Origin: Streptomyces asiaticus
GTDB taxonomy: Bacteria > Actinomycetota > Actinomycetes > Streptomycetales > Streptomycetaceae
Length of the DNA stretch: 64,000 bases
Direction of reading: 5' to 3'
Assembly (NCBI RefSeq): GCF_018138715.1
Contig: NZ_JAGSHX010000006.1
Location: 8,556,001-8,620,000, forward strand
A model generated the notes under the pieces. That model was not told the DNA's origin. It did no database searches and saw only the letters and a list, made by a program, of their open reading frames with translations. Positions 29,552-38,724 of the stretch are shown piece by piece. Position numbers and translations under genes: made by a program. Within the stretch, counting starts at the first letter, position 1, and every line of letters starts with the position of its first letter.

Positions 29552-31444
29552 ATGCGGGTACTGGCCACCGCCGGGCATGTCGACCACGGCAAGTCGGCGC
29601 TGGTACGGGCGCTGACCGGGATGGAGCCCGACCGTTTCGAGGAGGAGCGGCGCCGCGGCCTGACCCTCGACCTCGGGTTCGTCTGGACCCGCCTGGGACC
29701 GGACGGGAGCCCGGACGGAGGCCCGGCGGACGGGAGCCCGGACGGAGACGGCGCCCCCGGCGGCGAGCACATCGCCTTCGTGGACGTGCCCGGACACGAG
29801 CGCTTCGTCGCCACCATGCTGGCCGGTGTCGGGCCCGTGCCCGCCGTACTGTTCGTGGTGGCCGCGGACCAGGGCTGGCAGCCGCAGTCGCAGGAGCACC
29901 TGGAGATCCTGGACGCCCTCGGGGTGCGGCACGCCGTGCTCGCGGTGAGCCGCGATGACCTGGCGGACCCCGAGCCCGTGCGGGCGGACGCCGCCGAGCG
30001 CATGGCGGCCACCTCCCTCGGCACCGTGCCGTCCGTCGCGGTGAGCGCGGTGACCGGCGCCGGGCTGGACCAGTTGCGCCGGGAGCTGGCCCGGTTGGGC
30101 CGCTCGCTGCCCGTTCCGCCCGCCGGTGCGGACGTACGGCTGTGGCTGGACCGTGCCTTCACCGTGCGCGGCCAGGGCACGGTCGTCACCGGCACCCTGG
30201 GGGCGGGCACCCTGCGCGCCGGCGACCGGCTGGTGGCGGGGGACGGCAGGACCGCGCTGCGGGTGCGCGGGCTCCAGTGCCTGCGGGAGGACCGGTCCGC
30301 GGTCAGCGGCGTGGCGCGGGTGGCGGTCAATCTGCACGGCGCGCCCGACGGCGTGCTGGGCCGGGGCCAGGTGCTGCTGACGCCCGACCGCTGGCTGCTC
30401 ACCGGCCTGATCGACGTCCGGGTCCGCGGAGCGGCGGCCCGCGACCTGCCCCGGACGGTCACCCTGCACATCGGCACCGCCGCGGTGCCCGTGACCGTCC
30501 GCCCGCTGGGCGCGGACACGGCCAGGCTGACCCTGCCCCGGGAGCTGCCGCTGCGGGTGGGCGACCGGGCGGTCCTGCGGGAACCGGGCGGACGGCGCCC
30601 GCCGTGCGGGGTGACCGTCCTGGACGTACGGCCGCCCCGGCTGACCCGGCGCGGGGCGGCCCGGGCGAGGGCGGCCGAGCTGGCGGACCTGACCGGCGCG
30701 CCCGACGGCGCGGCGGAACTGCGACGGCGCGGGCTCATCCGCCGCTCGGAGCTGGCGGCCATGGGGCTGCCCGCCCCCACCGCGCCGGTGGCCGGGGACT
30801 GGCTGGCCGACGCGGCCCACTGGGCGGCGCTGCGGGACCGCCTGGAGGCCGAGGTCGAACGCCATGCGGCGCGCCACCCGCTGGAGCCCGGCCTGCCTCC
30901 GGAGGCGGCCCGCCGTCTGCTCGGCCTGCCCGACCGGTCCCTGGTCGACGCCCTCGCCGAGACCTCGGAGAAGGTGTACGGCCGTCAGGGGCGGCTGTAC
31001 GGCGGCGCGGACGCCCGGCCCACCCTGCCGCCGCCCGTCCAGGCGGCCGTGGACGACGTGCGGCGACAGCTGCTGCGGACACCGTTCCGCGCCCCCGAGG
31101 CCGACCGGCTGACCGAACTGGGGCTGACGCGCCGGACGGTGGCCGCCGCCGTCGCGGCGGGCGCGCTGCTGCGGGTCGGCGACGGCATCCTGCTGCTTCC
31201 GGGCGCGGACACCCGGGCCGCGGCCGTACTCCGCGGCCTTCCGCAGCCGTTCACGCTCAGCCAGGCGCGCCGGGCCCTCGACACGACACGCCGGGTGGCC
31301 GTACCGCTGCTGGAGTACCTCGATGCCCAGGGGCTCACCGAACGCGTGGACGACCAGCGTCGGCGCTGCCGGGCCGGTACGGAGAGCGGAGGCGGACGGG
31401 AATCGAACCCGCCTGCCCGAGATCCTCGGGCACCTCGGTTTTGA
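29552..31444 (+). CDS. selB: Selenocysteine-specific elongation factor
   Basis: A 630-residue GTPase. G-domain motifs are AGHVDHGKSALV (near the N-terminus) and DVPGHERF; an EF-Tu-like domain II follows (RAFTVRGQGTVVTGTLG in close form), and the C-terminal winged-helix repeats that bind SECIS RNA occupy the last 250 residues. A tandem 27-bp repeat (DGSPDGGPA, 29701-29747) inserts an acidic loop between the switch region and DVPGHERF. Odd ending: after the normal C-terminus (LEYLDAQGLTERVDDQRR) there is no stop, and the frame reads antisense into selC, ending at TGA 31442-31444, the complement of the tRNA(Sec) anticodon. Confidence 0.95.
   Translation: MRVLATAGHVDHGKSALVRALTGMEPDRFEEERRRGLTLDLGFVWTRLGPDGSPDGGPADGSPDGDGAPGGEHIAFVDVPGHERFVATMLAGVGPVPAVLFVVAADQGWQPQSQEHLEILDALGVRHAVLAVSRDDLADPEPVRADAAERMAATSLGTVPSVAVSAVTGAGLDQLRRELARLGRSLPVPPAGADVRLWLDRAFTVRGQGTVVTGTLGAGTLRAGDRLVAGDGRTALRVRGLQCLREDRSAVSGVARVAVNLHGAPDGVLGRGQVLLTPDRWLLTGLIDVRVRGAAARDLPRTVTLHIGTAAVPVTVRPLGADTARLTLPRELPLRVGDRAVLREPGGRRPPCGVTVLDVRPPRLTRRGAARARAAELADLTGAPDGAAELRRRGLIRRSELAAMGLPAPTAPVAGDWLADAAHWAALRDRLEAEVERHAARHPLEPGLPPEAARRLLGLPDRSLVDALAETSEKVYGRQGRLYGGADARPTLPPPVQAAVDDVRRQLLRTPFRAPEADRLTELGLTRRTVAAAVAAGALLRVGDGILLLPGADTRAAAVLRGLPQPFTLSQARRALDTTRRVAVPLLEYLDAQGLTERVDDQRRRCRAGTESGGGRESNPPARDPRAPRF
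29701..29747 (+). repeat. Direct repeat inside selB
   Basis: GGACGGGAGCCCGGACGGAG occurs at 29701-29720 and 29728-29747, period 27 bp (nine codons). It encodes a repeated acidic DGSPDG unit and keeps the frame. Confidence 0.8.
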
Positions 31445-31479
31445 AGACCGGGAGGGCCACCAGGCACCCACACGCCTCC
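31387..31479 (-). tRNA. selC: tRNA-Sec (anticodon TCA)
   Basis: Read on the minus strand. Acceptor GGAGGCG (5' end at 31479) pairs with CGCCTCC (31388-31394), discriminator G at 31387; no encoded CCA follows. The anticodon loop is CTTCAAA, with TCA at 31444-31442. A long variable arm, TGCCCGAG-GAT-CTCGGGCA, and a T-arm GCGGG-TTCGATT-CCCGT mark it as tRNA(Sec) rather than another tRNA. It overlaps the 3' end of the convergent selB frame by 58 bases. Confidence 0.95.
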
Positions 31480-31532
31480 CTCGCCCGGCCAAGGCTACCC
31501 GCCGCCGACCACCATCGACCGAGAGGACCGGC

Positions 31533-32558
31533 ATGACCACGACCCGCGAAACGCCCGTACGGCTCACGCAGTTCGCCCATGGCGGTGGCTGCGCCTGCAA
31601 GATTCCGCCCGGTGAACTGGAGGACGTGCTCAGCGGACTGGCCGGGCCGACCTCGGCCGCGAGCGACAGCCCGCTGCTCGTCGGGATGGCCACCGGCGAC
31701 GACGCCGCCGTGGTCGCCCTGCCCGCCCCGGCGGGGGGCCCGGCCCAGGCGGTCGTGTCCACCGCTGACTTCTTCACACCGGTCGTGGACGACCCGTACG
31801 ACTGGGGGCGCATCGCCGCGGCCAACGCCCTGTCGGACGTGTACGCGATGGGCGGCCGCCCGGTGCTCGCCGTCAACCTCCTGGCCTGGCCGCGCGATGT
31901 GCTGCCGTTCGACCTGGTCCGCGAGGTGCTGCGCGGCGGGCTCGACATCGCCGCCGAGGCGGGCTGCCACGTGGGCGGTGGGCACAGCGTGGACGATCCC
32001 GAGCCCAAGTACGGCATGGCCGTCACCGGCCTCGCCGATCCGGCGCGCCTGCTGCGCAACGACGCGGGCCGGCCGGGCGTGCCGCTGTCGCTGACCAAGC
32101 CCCTCGGCCTGGGGGTGCTGAACAACCGTCACAAGGCCACCGGCGAACGGTTCGAGCAGGCGGTGGCCACGATGGTGGCGCTCAACCGGGACGCGTCGGC
32201 CGCGGCCCTGGAGGCCGGTGCCACCTGCGCCACCGACATCACCGGCTTCGGCCTCCTCGGCCATCTGCACAAGCTGGCGCGGGCCTCGGGCGTGACCGCG
32301 GTGGTCGACACCGCCGCCGTGCCGTACCTCGACGGGGCGCGGGAGGCGGTCCGGGACGGGTACGTCAGCGGCGGCACCCGGCGGAACCTGGAGTGGGTGG
32401 CCCCGTTCACCGACTTCGGGGACACCGACCCCGCCACCAGGCTGCTGCTGGCCGACGCCCAGACCTCCGGTGGGCTGCTCGTGGCGGGCGAGGTGCCCGG
32501 AGCGCCGGTGGTGGGAGAACTGGTCCCGCGGGGGGAGCACTCCCTGATCCTGAGGTGA
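31533..32558 (+). CDS. selD: Selenide, water dikinase (selenophosphate synthetase)
   Basis: Start at ATG 31533 with GAGAGGA upstream. The 341-residue enzyme makes selenophosphate from selenide and ATP. The active-site motif is HGGGCACKIPP, with Cys20 in the position that is Sec in some species and Lys23 conserved. GDDAAVV and the PurM-like TSGGLLVA near the C-terminus support the assignment. It lies just downstream of selC (opposite strand) and converges on the selenoprotein gene fdhA. Confidence 0.97.
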   Translation: MTTTRETPVRLTQFAHGGGCACKIPPGELEDVLSGLAGPTSAASDSPLLVGMATGDDAAVVALPAPAGGPAQAVVSTADFFTPVVDDPYDWGRIAAANALSDVYAMGGRPVLAVNLLAWPRDVLPFDLVREVLRGGLDIAAEAGCHVGGGHSVDDPEPKYGMAVTGLADPARLLRNDAGRPGVPLSLTKPLGLGVLNNRHKATGERFEQAVATMVALNRDASAAALEAGATCATDITGFGLLGHLHKLARASGVTAVVDTAAVPYLDGAREAVRDGYVSGGTRRNLEWVAPFTDFGDTDPATRLLLADAQTSGGLLVAGEVPGAPVVGELVPRGEHSLILR

Positions 32559-32602
32559 GACGTCCTCAGGCGAGACTGTCCTCGGATGAACGCCGTGGTG
32601 GC

Positions 32603-35600
32603 TCAGAGTTCCGTGCCGGTGTGTTCGTCGATGCCCGCGCGCGTCCGGTAGGCCCGCACCAGCTCCACGGCGGCCGGGCCCCTCGGGCGGCGGCCCGGCC
32701 GGATGTCGACGGCGAACGCCTTGGTCTCCTGGATGTGGGTGTTGGGGTCGAGGGACATGTGCAGCAGCTCGTTCGCCGCGTCCCCCGTGCTGTAGCCGTT
32801 CGGCCCCCAGTGGTAGGGCAGGCCGACCTGGTGCAGGGTCCGCCCGTGCACGGTCAGCGGCGGTACCCGGTCGGTGACCAGGACCCGCGCCTCGATCACC
32901 CCGCGGGCGCTGACGACCGTCGCCCAGCCGGTGTGCTCGAGGCCGCGTTCGGCGGCGAGTTCGGGGGAGACCTCGCAGAAGAACTCCGGCTGTAGCTCCG
33001 CCAGGTAGGGCTGCCAGCGGGACATGCCGCCCGCGGTGTGGTGTTCGGTGAGCCGGTAGGTGGTGGCGACGAACGGGAACACCTCCGAGCCGGGCTGGCC
33101 GCCGCCCGGCTGGTAGCGGTTGTCCGGGCGTGACGGCAACAGGTGCCGTACCGGGTTGCGCCACTGGCCGTACAGCAGGTTGGGGAAGGGCGAGTCCTGC
33201 GGCTCGTAGTGGGTGGGCAGGGGGCCGTCGGTGAGGCCGGACGGCACGTACAGCCACGCCTTGCCGTCGGCCTGCATGATGAACGGGTCGGTGCCCGACA
33301 GCGCCGCGCCCGCCGTCGCGTCCGGCGGGGGCCGGTAGGAGGGCGCCTTGCCGGGCGCGAAGTCGGGCATGTCATGGCCGGACCACCGGGCCCGCTTCTC
33401 GTCCCACCACACCAGGGCCTTGCGTTCGCTCCACGGTCTGCCGTCCGGGTCGGCCGAGGCCCGGTTGTACAGGATGCGGCGGTTGGCGGGCCAGGCCCAG
33501 CCCCACTCGGCCGCCACCCAGTTCTGCTGGGTCCCCGGCTTGCGGCGGGCGGCCTGGTTGACGCCGTCGGCGTACACCCCGCAGTAGATCCAGCAGCCGC
33601 AGGACGTGGAGCCGTCCCCGGCCAGCTGCTCATAGGACGAGAGCGGGCGGCCCTCGGCGTCGTGGCCGTTGATCTCGGCGAGGACCGCCTCCGCCTCCGG
33701 TTCGGCGTGCTCGCCCCTGGTGGGGTAGTCCCAGGTCAGATCGAGCACCGGCCGGTCCATCGGATCGGCCGACCCGGCCAGCTTCGCCCGGATCCGGCGG
33801 CCCAGGTGGTACATGAACCACAGATCGCTGCGCGCCTCGCCGGGCGGTTCGACGGCCTGGTGGTGCCACTGCAACAGCCGCTGGGTGTTGGTGAAGCTGC
33901 CGTCCTTCTCGGTGTGCGCGGCGGCCGGCAGGAAGAACACCTCGGTGGCGATGTCCTCGGTGCGCAGCTCGCCGGTCTCGATCTCCGGGCCGTCCTGCCA
34001 CCAGGTGGCGGACTCGATGAGGGAGAAGTCCCGGACGACGAGCCAGTCCAGGTTGGCCATGCCCAGCCGCTGCATCTTGGTGTTGGCCGAGCCCACGGCG
34101 GGGTTCTCGCCCATCAGGAAGTAGCCCTTGCAGACTCCGTCCAGCTGGGCCATGACCGTCTCGTAGGTGGAGTGGGAGCCGGTCAGCCGCGGCAGGTAGT
34201 CGAAGCAGAAGTCGTTCTCGGGCCGCGCGGCCTCGCCCCAGTAGGACTTGAGCAGGCTGACCAGATAGGCCCGCATGTTCCCCCAGTAGCCCTTGCGGGC
34301 CGCTTCGACCTCCACGAAGGTGTCGAGGTCCTGCATCTGGTGGGCGTGTGGCATCGGGATGTAGCCGGGCAGCAGGTTGAACAGGGTGGGGATGTCCGTC
34401 GAGCCCTGGATGGAGGCGTGCCCCCGCAGGGCGAGGATGCCGCCGCCGGGCCGGCCGATGTTGCCGAGCAGGCTCTGGAGGACGGAGGCCGCGCGGATGT
34501 ACTGCACACCCACCGTGTGCTGGGTCCAGCCGACCGCGTAGGCGAAGGCGGTGGTCCGGTCGCGTCCGGAGTTCTCCGTGACGAGCTCGCACACCTGGCG
34601 GAAGAGGTCCTGCGGGACGCCGCAGATCTTCTCCACCATCTCGGGCGTGTAGCGGGCGTAGTGCCGCTTGAGCACCTGGAAGACGCAGCGCGGATGGCTG
34701 AGCGTCTCGTCCCGCTCGGGCTCGCCCTCGCCGACCTCGGCGCCACCGGCCCCGTGCGCCTCGCCGCGTGCGGCCTCGCTCACCGACCGTCCGCCGCCGG
34801 TGCGCTTGTCGTACGCCTGGTCGCGCTCACCGGAGGCCGCCTGCACCTCCATGCCCTCGTACTGCCAGCTGCCGTTGTCGTAGGCCCGGCTTTCGGGGCG
34901 GAGGCCGGAGAAGACGCCGTCGAGGTCCTCGGTGTCCCGGAAGTCCTCGCGCAGCACGACGGGGCCGTTGGTGTACGCCACGACATAGTCCCGGAAGTAC
35001 GCGTCGTTCCGCAGCACGTGGTTGATGATCCCGCCGAGGAAGGCGATGTCCGAGCCCGCGCGCAGCGGCACATGCAGATCGGCCGGCGCGCTGGTCCGGG
35101 TGAAGCGCGGGTCGACATGGATCACCTTCGCGCCACGGGCCTTGGCCTCCATCACCCACTGGAACCCGACCGGATGGCACTCGGCCATGTTCGAGCCCTG
35201 GATGACGATGCAGTCGGAGTTCTGGAGGTCCTGCTGGAAGGTGGTCGCGCCGCCGCGGCCGAACGAGGTTCCCAGACCGGGAACGGTGGAGGAGTGTCAA
35301 ACCCGCGCCTGGTTCTCGATCTGCACGGCTCCCAGGGCCGTGAACAGCTTCTTGATCAGGTAGTTCTCCTCATTGTCGAGCGTGGCCCCGCCCAGGCTGG
35401 CGAAGCCGAGCGTGCGCCGGGTGCGGGTCTCGTCGACCTCCCACTGCCAGCCCGCCCGGCGCGCCTCGATCACCCGGTCGGCGATCATGTCCATGGCCGT
35501 GTCGAGGTCCAGCCGCTCCCATGCGGTGCCGTGCGGGCGCCGGTGGAGGACGTGGTACTCGCGGGCGCCGCCGGTGGTGAGCTGGAGGCTGGCCGAGCCC

Positions 35601-35860
35601 TTGGGGCACAGCCGGCCGCGGGAGACGGGGGAGTCGGGGTCGCCCTCGATCTGGGTGACGCGGTCGTCCTCCACATACACGTTCTGGCCGCAGCCCACCG
35701 CGCAGTACGGGCAGATGGACTTCACCACCCGGTCCGCCGAGGCGGTCCGGGGAGTGGGCCGCGCACCGGCGCTCGTGGCGGCGGCCCCGCGGCCCAGCGG
35801 GTCCGTCCCCGTGAGCTGGCGGTAGACCGGCCAGGAGGCGATCCATGTGCGTACGCCCAT
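32603..35860 (-). CDS. fdhA: Formate dehydrogenase catalytic subunit, selenoprotein (Sec188)
   Basis: One gene of 1,085 residues interrupted by an in-frame TGA at 35299-35297, which must be read as selenocysteine: the flanks ENQARV-U-HSSTVPGLGTSFG are the conserved active site. Start at ATG 35860 (MGVRTWIASWPVYRQL). An N-terminal 4Fe-4S cluster (CPYCAVGCGQ ... GRLCPKG) precedes the molybdopterin domains, including IVIQGSNMAECHPVGFQWV. A SECIS hairpin with loop GGUCU follows the UGA. The real terminator codon at 32603 is also TGA. It oxidises formate with Mo- or W-bis-MGD; no electron-transfer subunit gene lies adjacent. Confidence 0.95.
35268..35299 (-). promoter_or_regulatory. bSECIS element with recoded UGA
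   Basis: UGA at 35299-35297, then after 12 bases a hairpin GTTCCC-GGTCT-GGGAAC (35284-35268). The apical GGUCU loop and the spacing match the known bacterial SECIS of E. coli fdhF, where SelB binds. Confidence 0.9.
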
Positions 35861-36057
35861 GTCATCCGCCCTTCCGTGCCCTTGCGGTGGCGCTCGGTGC
35901 CGTGCCGGGTACCCGGTTTCCCTCTCCCGTACGCGGGCATCCCTACCGGCGGTGCGTCCGCTCACCGGACCGTTCGGCCTGCCCGTGATGTCCCTTTGGC
36001 CTCGGTCCGGATAGTACGACGGGAGTGATCGGATGGCTATCGGGAGCGCTGGTCCCC

Positions 36058-36756
36058 ATGGCCGGTGACGGCCGCCCGGGCGTCCTCGTCTTCGACGTCA
36101 ACGAGACGCTCACCGACATGACCCCGCTCGCCGCGCGCCTGGAGGACATCGGTCTGCCCGGCCATCTGCTGCCGGTGTGGTTCGCCGGTGTGCTGCGCGA
36201 CGGTATCGCCCTGTCCCTCGCGGGCGGCCGGGCTACGTTCGCCGAGGTCGCCGGGGACGTCCTGCGCACCCTCCTGGCCCGGCACGGACCCGGGGGAGCG
36301 GACCCGGCGGCGGCCGTGGACCATGTGCTCACCGGCCTGCCGGACCTGCCCGTCCACCCGGACGTCCCCGAGGGCGTACGGGCACTGCACGCGGCCGGAC
36401 ACCGCCTGATCACCCTGACGAACGGCTCGGCGGACACCACGCGTGCGGTGGTGGACCGGGCCGGGTGCGCGGACTGCTTCGAGGCCCACCTGGATGTCCA
36501 GGGCGCCGGTGGCCGGTGGAAGCCCGCTCCCGCCGCGTACGCGTACGCGCTGCGTGCGGTGGATGTGCCGGCCGGGGCGGCGACGATGGTGGCGGTGCAC
36601 CCGTGGGACATCGACGGCGCCGCCCGGGCCGGACTCTCCACCGTCTGGTTGCGGCGCACACCGGTTCCCTACCCGTCCACGGCCCGGCCCGCCGACCGGG
36701 AGGCGACCGGGGTGGCGGATCTGGCCCGGCGCCTGGGGACCGCCCAGCCCGGCTGA
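36058..36756 (+). CDS. Haloacid dehalogenase type II family hydrolase
   Basis: ATG 36058 taken as start (GTG 36025 is in frame but gives an unusual extension). The HAD core begins VLVFDVNETLTD with nucleophile Asp13, followed by LITLTNGSAD (motif II) and RWKPAPAAYAYAL (motif III), then HPWDIDGAARAGL. About 232 residues, the size of L-2-haloacid dehalogenases, although most such proteins are general phosphatases. It diverges from fdhA over about 200 bp. Confidence 0.85.
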   Translation: MAGDGRPGVLVFDVNETLTDMTPLAARLEDIGLPGHLLPVWFAGVLRDGIALSLAGGRATFAEVAGDVLRTLLARHGPGGADPAAAVDHVLTGLPDLPVHPDVPEGVRALHAAGHRLITLTNGSADTTRAVVDRAGCADCFEAHLDVQGAGGRWKPAPAAYAYALRAVDVPAGAATMVAVHPWDIDGAARAGLSTVWLRRTPVPYPSTARPADREATGVADLARRLGTAQPG

Positions 36757-36794
36757 ATCGGGAAACGAGCGCCTGGCCGTCACCAGGCTGGTGA

Positions 36795-37661
36795 TCACTT
36801 CAGCGCGGTGCCGCGGAGCCTGGCCGCCGAGCGGACGAGCGATGCGACCGCCAGGGAGCGACTGCTCGCCGGCCATGCGATCACCGTGGTGACCTTCGGC
36901 GCGTCGACGACGGGTACCGCGATGTGTTCGGGCCACTGCCAGGCACGGCTGGAGGCGGGGATGACGAGCAGTGTTTTGCCGAGCGCCACGAGCTGAGCGA
37001 GCTGCGACTGGGTGTGCACCTCCGGTCCTGGCCCGTCCGGGTAGGACCCGTCGAGCCGGGGCCATCGAGCGATCGGCAGGTCCGGCACGTTGTCGACATC
37101 CGCCAGCGTGAGCTGATCGCGCGATGCGAGCGGATGCCCCGCGGGAAGGATCGCGACCTGGCCTTCGACACAGAGGCTTTCGGTGTCGAACCCGGCGAGG
37201 TCGTCGAACGGGCGGTGCATGAGCGCCACGTCGGCGTGCCCGTCGCGGAGCAGCCGCGCCTGCTCGCCCACCTCGCACAGGACGAGCTCGACCGGTGCCG
37301 CACCGGGTTCGCCCGCAAGCTCGTCGAGGAGCCGTCGCAGCAGCTCATGGGATGCCCCGGCCTTCGTCGCCAGCGCCAGCGGCCGCTTCGGATCCCCGGC
37401 GCGCCGCGTCCGGCGCGCGGCGGCCGCCACCGTGTCGAGCGCCACTCCGGCCTCCCGGAGGAGCACCCTGCCGGCATCGGTGAGCGCCACACCACGACGG
37501 TCCCGGTCGAGGAGCTGGACGCCGAGCCGCTGCTCCAGCTTGCGGATCGCGCGCGAGAGCGGCGGTTGTGCGATCCCGAGCCGACCGGCGGCCCGTCCGA
37601 AGTGCAATTCCTCCGCGACGGCGACGAAGTACCGGAGTTCGCGGGTTTCAAGATCGTCCAC
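36795..37661 (-). CDS. LysR family transcriptional regulator
   Basis: A 288-residue LysR protein: RELRYFVAVAEELHFGRAAG, QPPLSRAIRKLEQRLG in the helix-turn-helix, then a substrate-binding domain from about residue 90. It is transcribed divergently from an SDR gene, and a 19-bp palindrome with a T-N11-A core lies between them. Controls that SDR gene by inference. Confidence 0.92.
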   Translation of the reverse strand: MDDLETRELRYFVAVAEELHFGRAAGRLGIAQPPLSRAIRKLEQRLGVQLLDRDRRGVALTDAGRVLLREAGVALDTVAAAARRTRRAGDPKRPLALATKAGASHELLRRLLDELAGEPGAAPVELVLCEVGEQARLLRDGHADVALMHRPFDDLAGFDTESLCVEGQVAILPAGHPLASRDQLTLADVDNVPDLPIARWPRLDGSYPDGPGPEVHTQSQLAQLVALGKTLLVIPASSRAWQWPEHIAVPVVDAPKVTTVIAWPASSRSLAVASLVRSAARLRGTALK

Positions 37662-37678
37662 GCGAGCAGCCTACCGGC

Positions 37679-37697
37679 TGATACCCGGTGAGTATCA
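37679..37697. promoter_or_regulatory. LysR box between LysR and SDR genes
   Basis: TGATAC-CCGGTGA-GTATCA, a perfect 6-bp inverted repeat with the T-N11-A spacing of LysR regulators, 48 bp before the SDR start codon. Confidence 0.75.
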
Positions 37698-37744
37698 CAG
37701 CCGACTGATTCGATATTGGACGACGTGTGCGCGGCCCACTGAGC

Positions 37745-38470
37745 ATGGATCGCGTGAACAACACGAAGATTGCGCTGGTCAGCGGCGCGAACAAGGGAAT
37801 CGGTTACGCCATCGCACAGGGTCTCGGGGCGATCGGCTTCAGGGTCGCGGTGGGCGCTCGCGACGAGGCCAGGCGCGAGGAGGCCGTCAAGCATCTGTGT
37901 GCCGAGGGCGCCGACGCGTTCGGCGTCGCCCTCGACGTCACCTCCGACGACAGCGTCGCCGCGGCGGCGGCGACCATCGAGCAGACGGCGGGGCGGCTCG
38001 ACGTACTCGTCAACAACGCGGGCATCTCCGGCCCGGTCGACGGTGGCACGCAGGATCCGACGACGCTCGACCTCGACGTCGTCCGCACCGTCCTCGACAC
38101 AAACGTGTTCGGGGTCATCCGGGTGACGAACGCGATGCTCCCGCTGCTCGGCCGCGCCGACTCGCCGCGCATCGTCAACATGTCGAGCACCATGGGCTCG
38201 CTGGCGCTTCAGACCGGCCCCATCATGGCCGCGTACGCACCGTCGAAGTCCATGCTCAACAGCGTCACGGCACAGTACGCCCGTCAGCTCGCCGATACGA
38301 ACGTCATCGTGAACGCCTGCTGCCCCGGCTATGTGGCGACCGACTTCACCGGCTTCAACGCGCCGCGGACACCCGAGCAAGGTGCCGCGATCGCCATCCG
38401 GCTCGCCACCCTGCCGGATGACGGACCGCGCGGCGGCTTCTTCGACGACGAGGGCGTCGTCCCCTGGTGA
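37745..38470 (+). CDS. Short-chain dehydrogenase/reductase
   Basis: A 241-residue SDR from ATG 37745 (no clear Shine-Dalgarno). It has the dinucleotide-binding GANKGIGYAIAQG, NNAG, and the catalytic Ser with YAPSK (Tyr and Lys separated by three residues). The divergent LysR with its operator suggests induction by a small molecule; the substrate is unknown. Resembles carbonyl reductase-like SDRs. Confidence 0.88.
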   Translation: MDRVNNTKIALVSGANKGIGYAIAQGLGAIGFRVAVGARDEARREEAVKHLCAEGADAFGVALDVTSDDSVAAAAATIEQTAGRLDVLVNNAGISGPVDGGTQDPTTLDLDVVRTVLDTNVFGVIRVTNAMLPLLGRADSPRIVNMSSTMGSLALQTGPIMAAYAPSKSMLNSVTAQYARQLADTNVIVNACCPGYVATDFTGFNAPRTPEQGAAIAIRLATLPDDGPRGGFFDDEGVVPW

Positions 38471-38670
38471 CCTCCGGCGGACGGGAGGGGGTGCGGGTGT
38501 GCCCGGTAGTGGTGCGCGTTGCGCCTGGCTGTACGTGTAAGAGGGGCGTTTGAGGGGGGAGTTGGGCGGAACGTTCGCCGGGCCGGGCGGCCCGCGCCGG
38601 TAGGCGGGGACGAGGTGGCGCGGCACATCCGGCTGCGTGGCGCGAGCCGCAGGCCGGCCCCGGGAGCTGT

Positions 38671-38705
38671 GTTGGAGCGCCGTACCAATTTGGCACGGCG
38701 CTCCA
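38671..38705. promoter_or_regulatory. 35-bp palindromic operator upstream of TetR gene
   Basis: Arms TTGGAGCGCCGT (38671-38682) and ACGGCGCTCCAA (38694-38705) are perfectly complementary, and the inner CCAA-T-TTGG extends the symmetry. It ends 19 bp before the TetR start and is a likely self-operator. Confidence 0.75.
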
Positions 38706-38724
38706 AACGTGGCACGATCGAGGC

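Noticed and set aside
35189..35299. Frameshift or nonsense mutation in formate dehydrogenase
   Set aside because: The frame is continuous through the TGA, the flanks match the Sec active site, a SECIS hairpin follows, and the full Sec machinery is adjacent, so UGA is recoded rather than a mutation.
33143..36028. 961-codon plus-strand frame across fdhA
   Set aside because: Antisense shadow of the formate dehydrogenase gene; its codon usage follows the third positions of fdhA.
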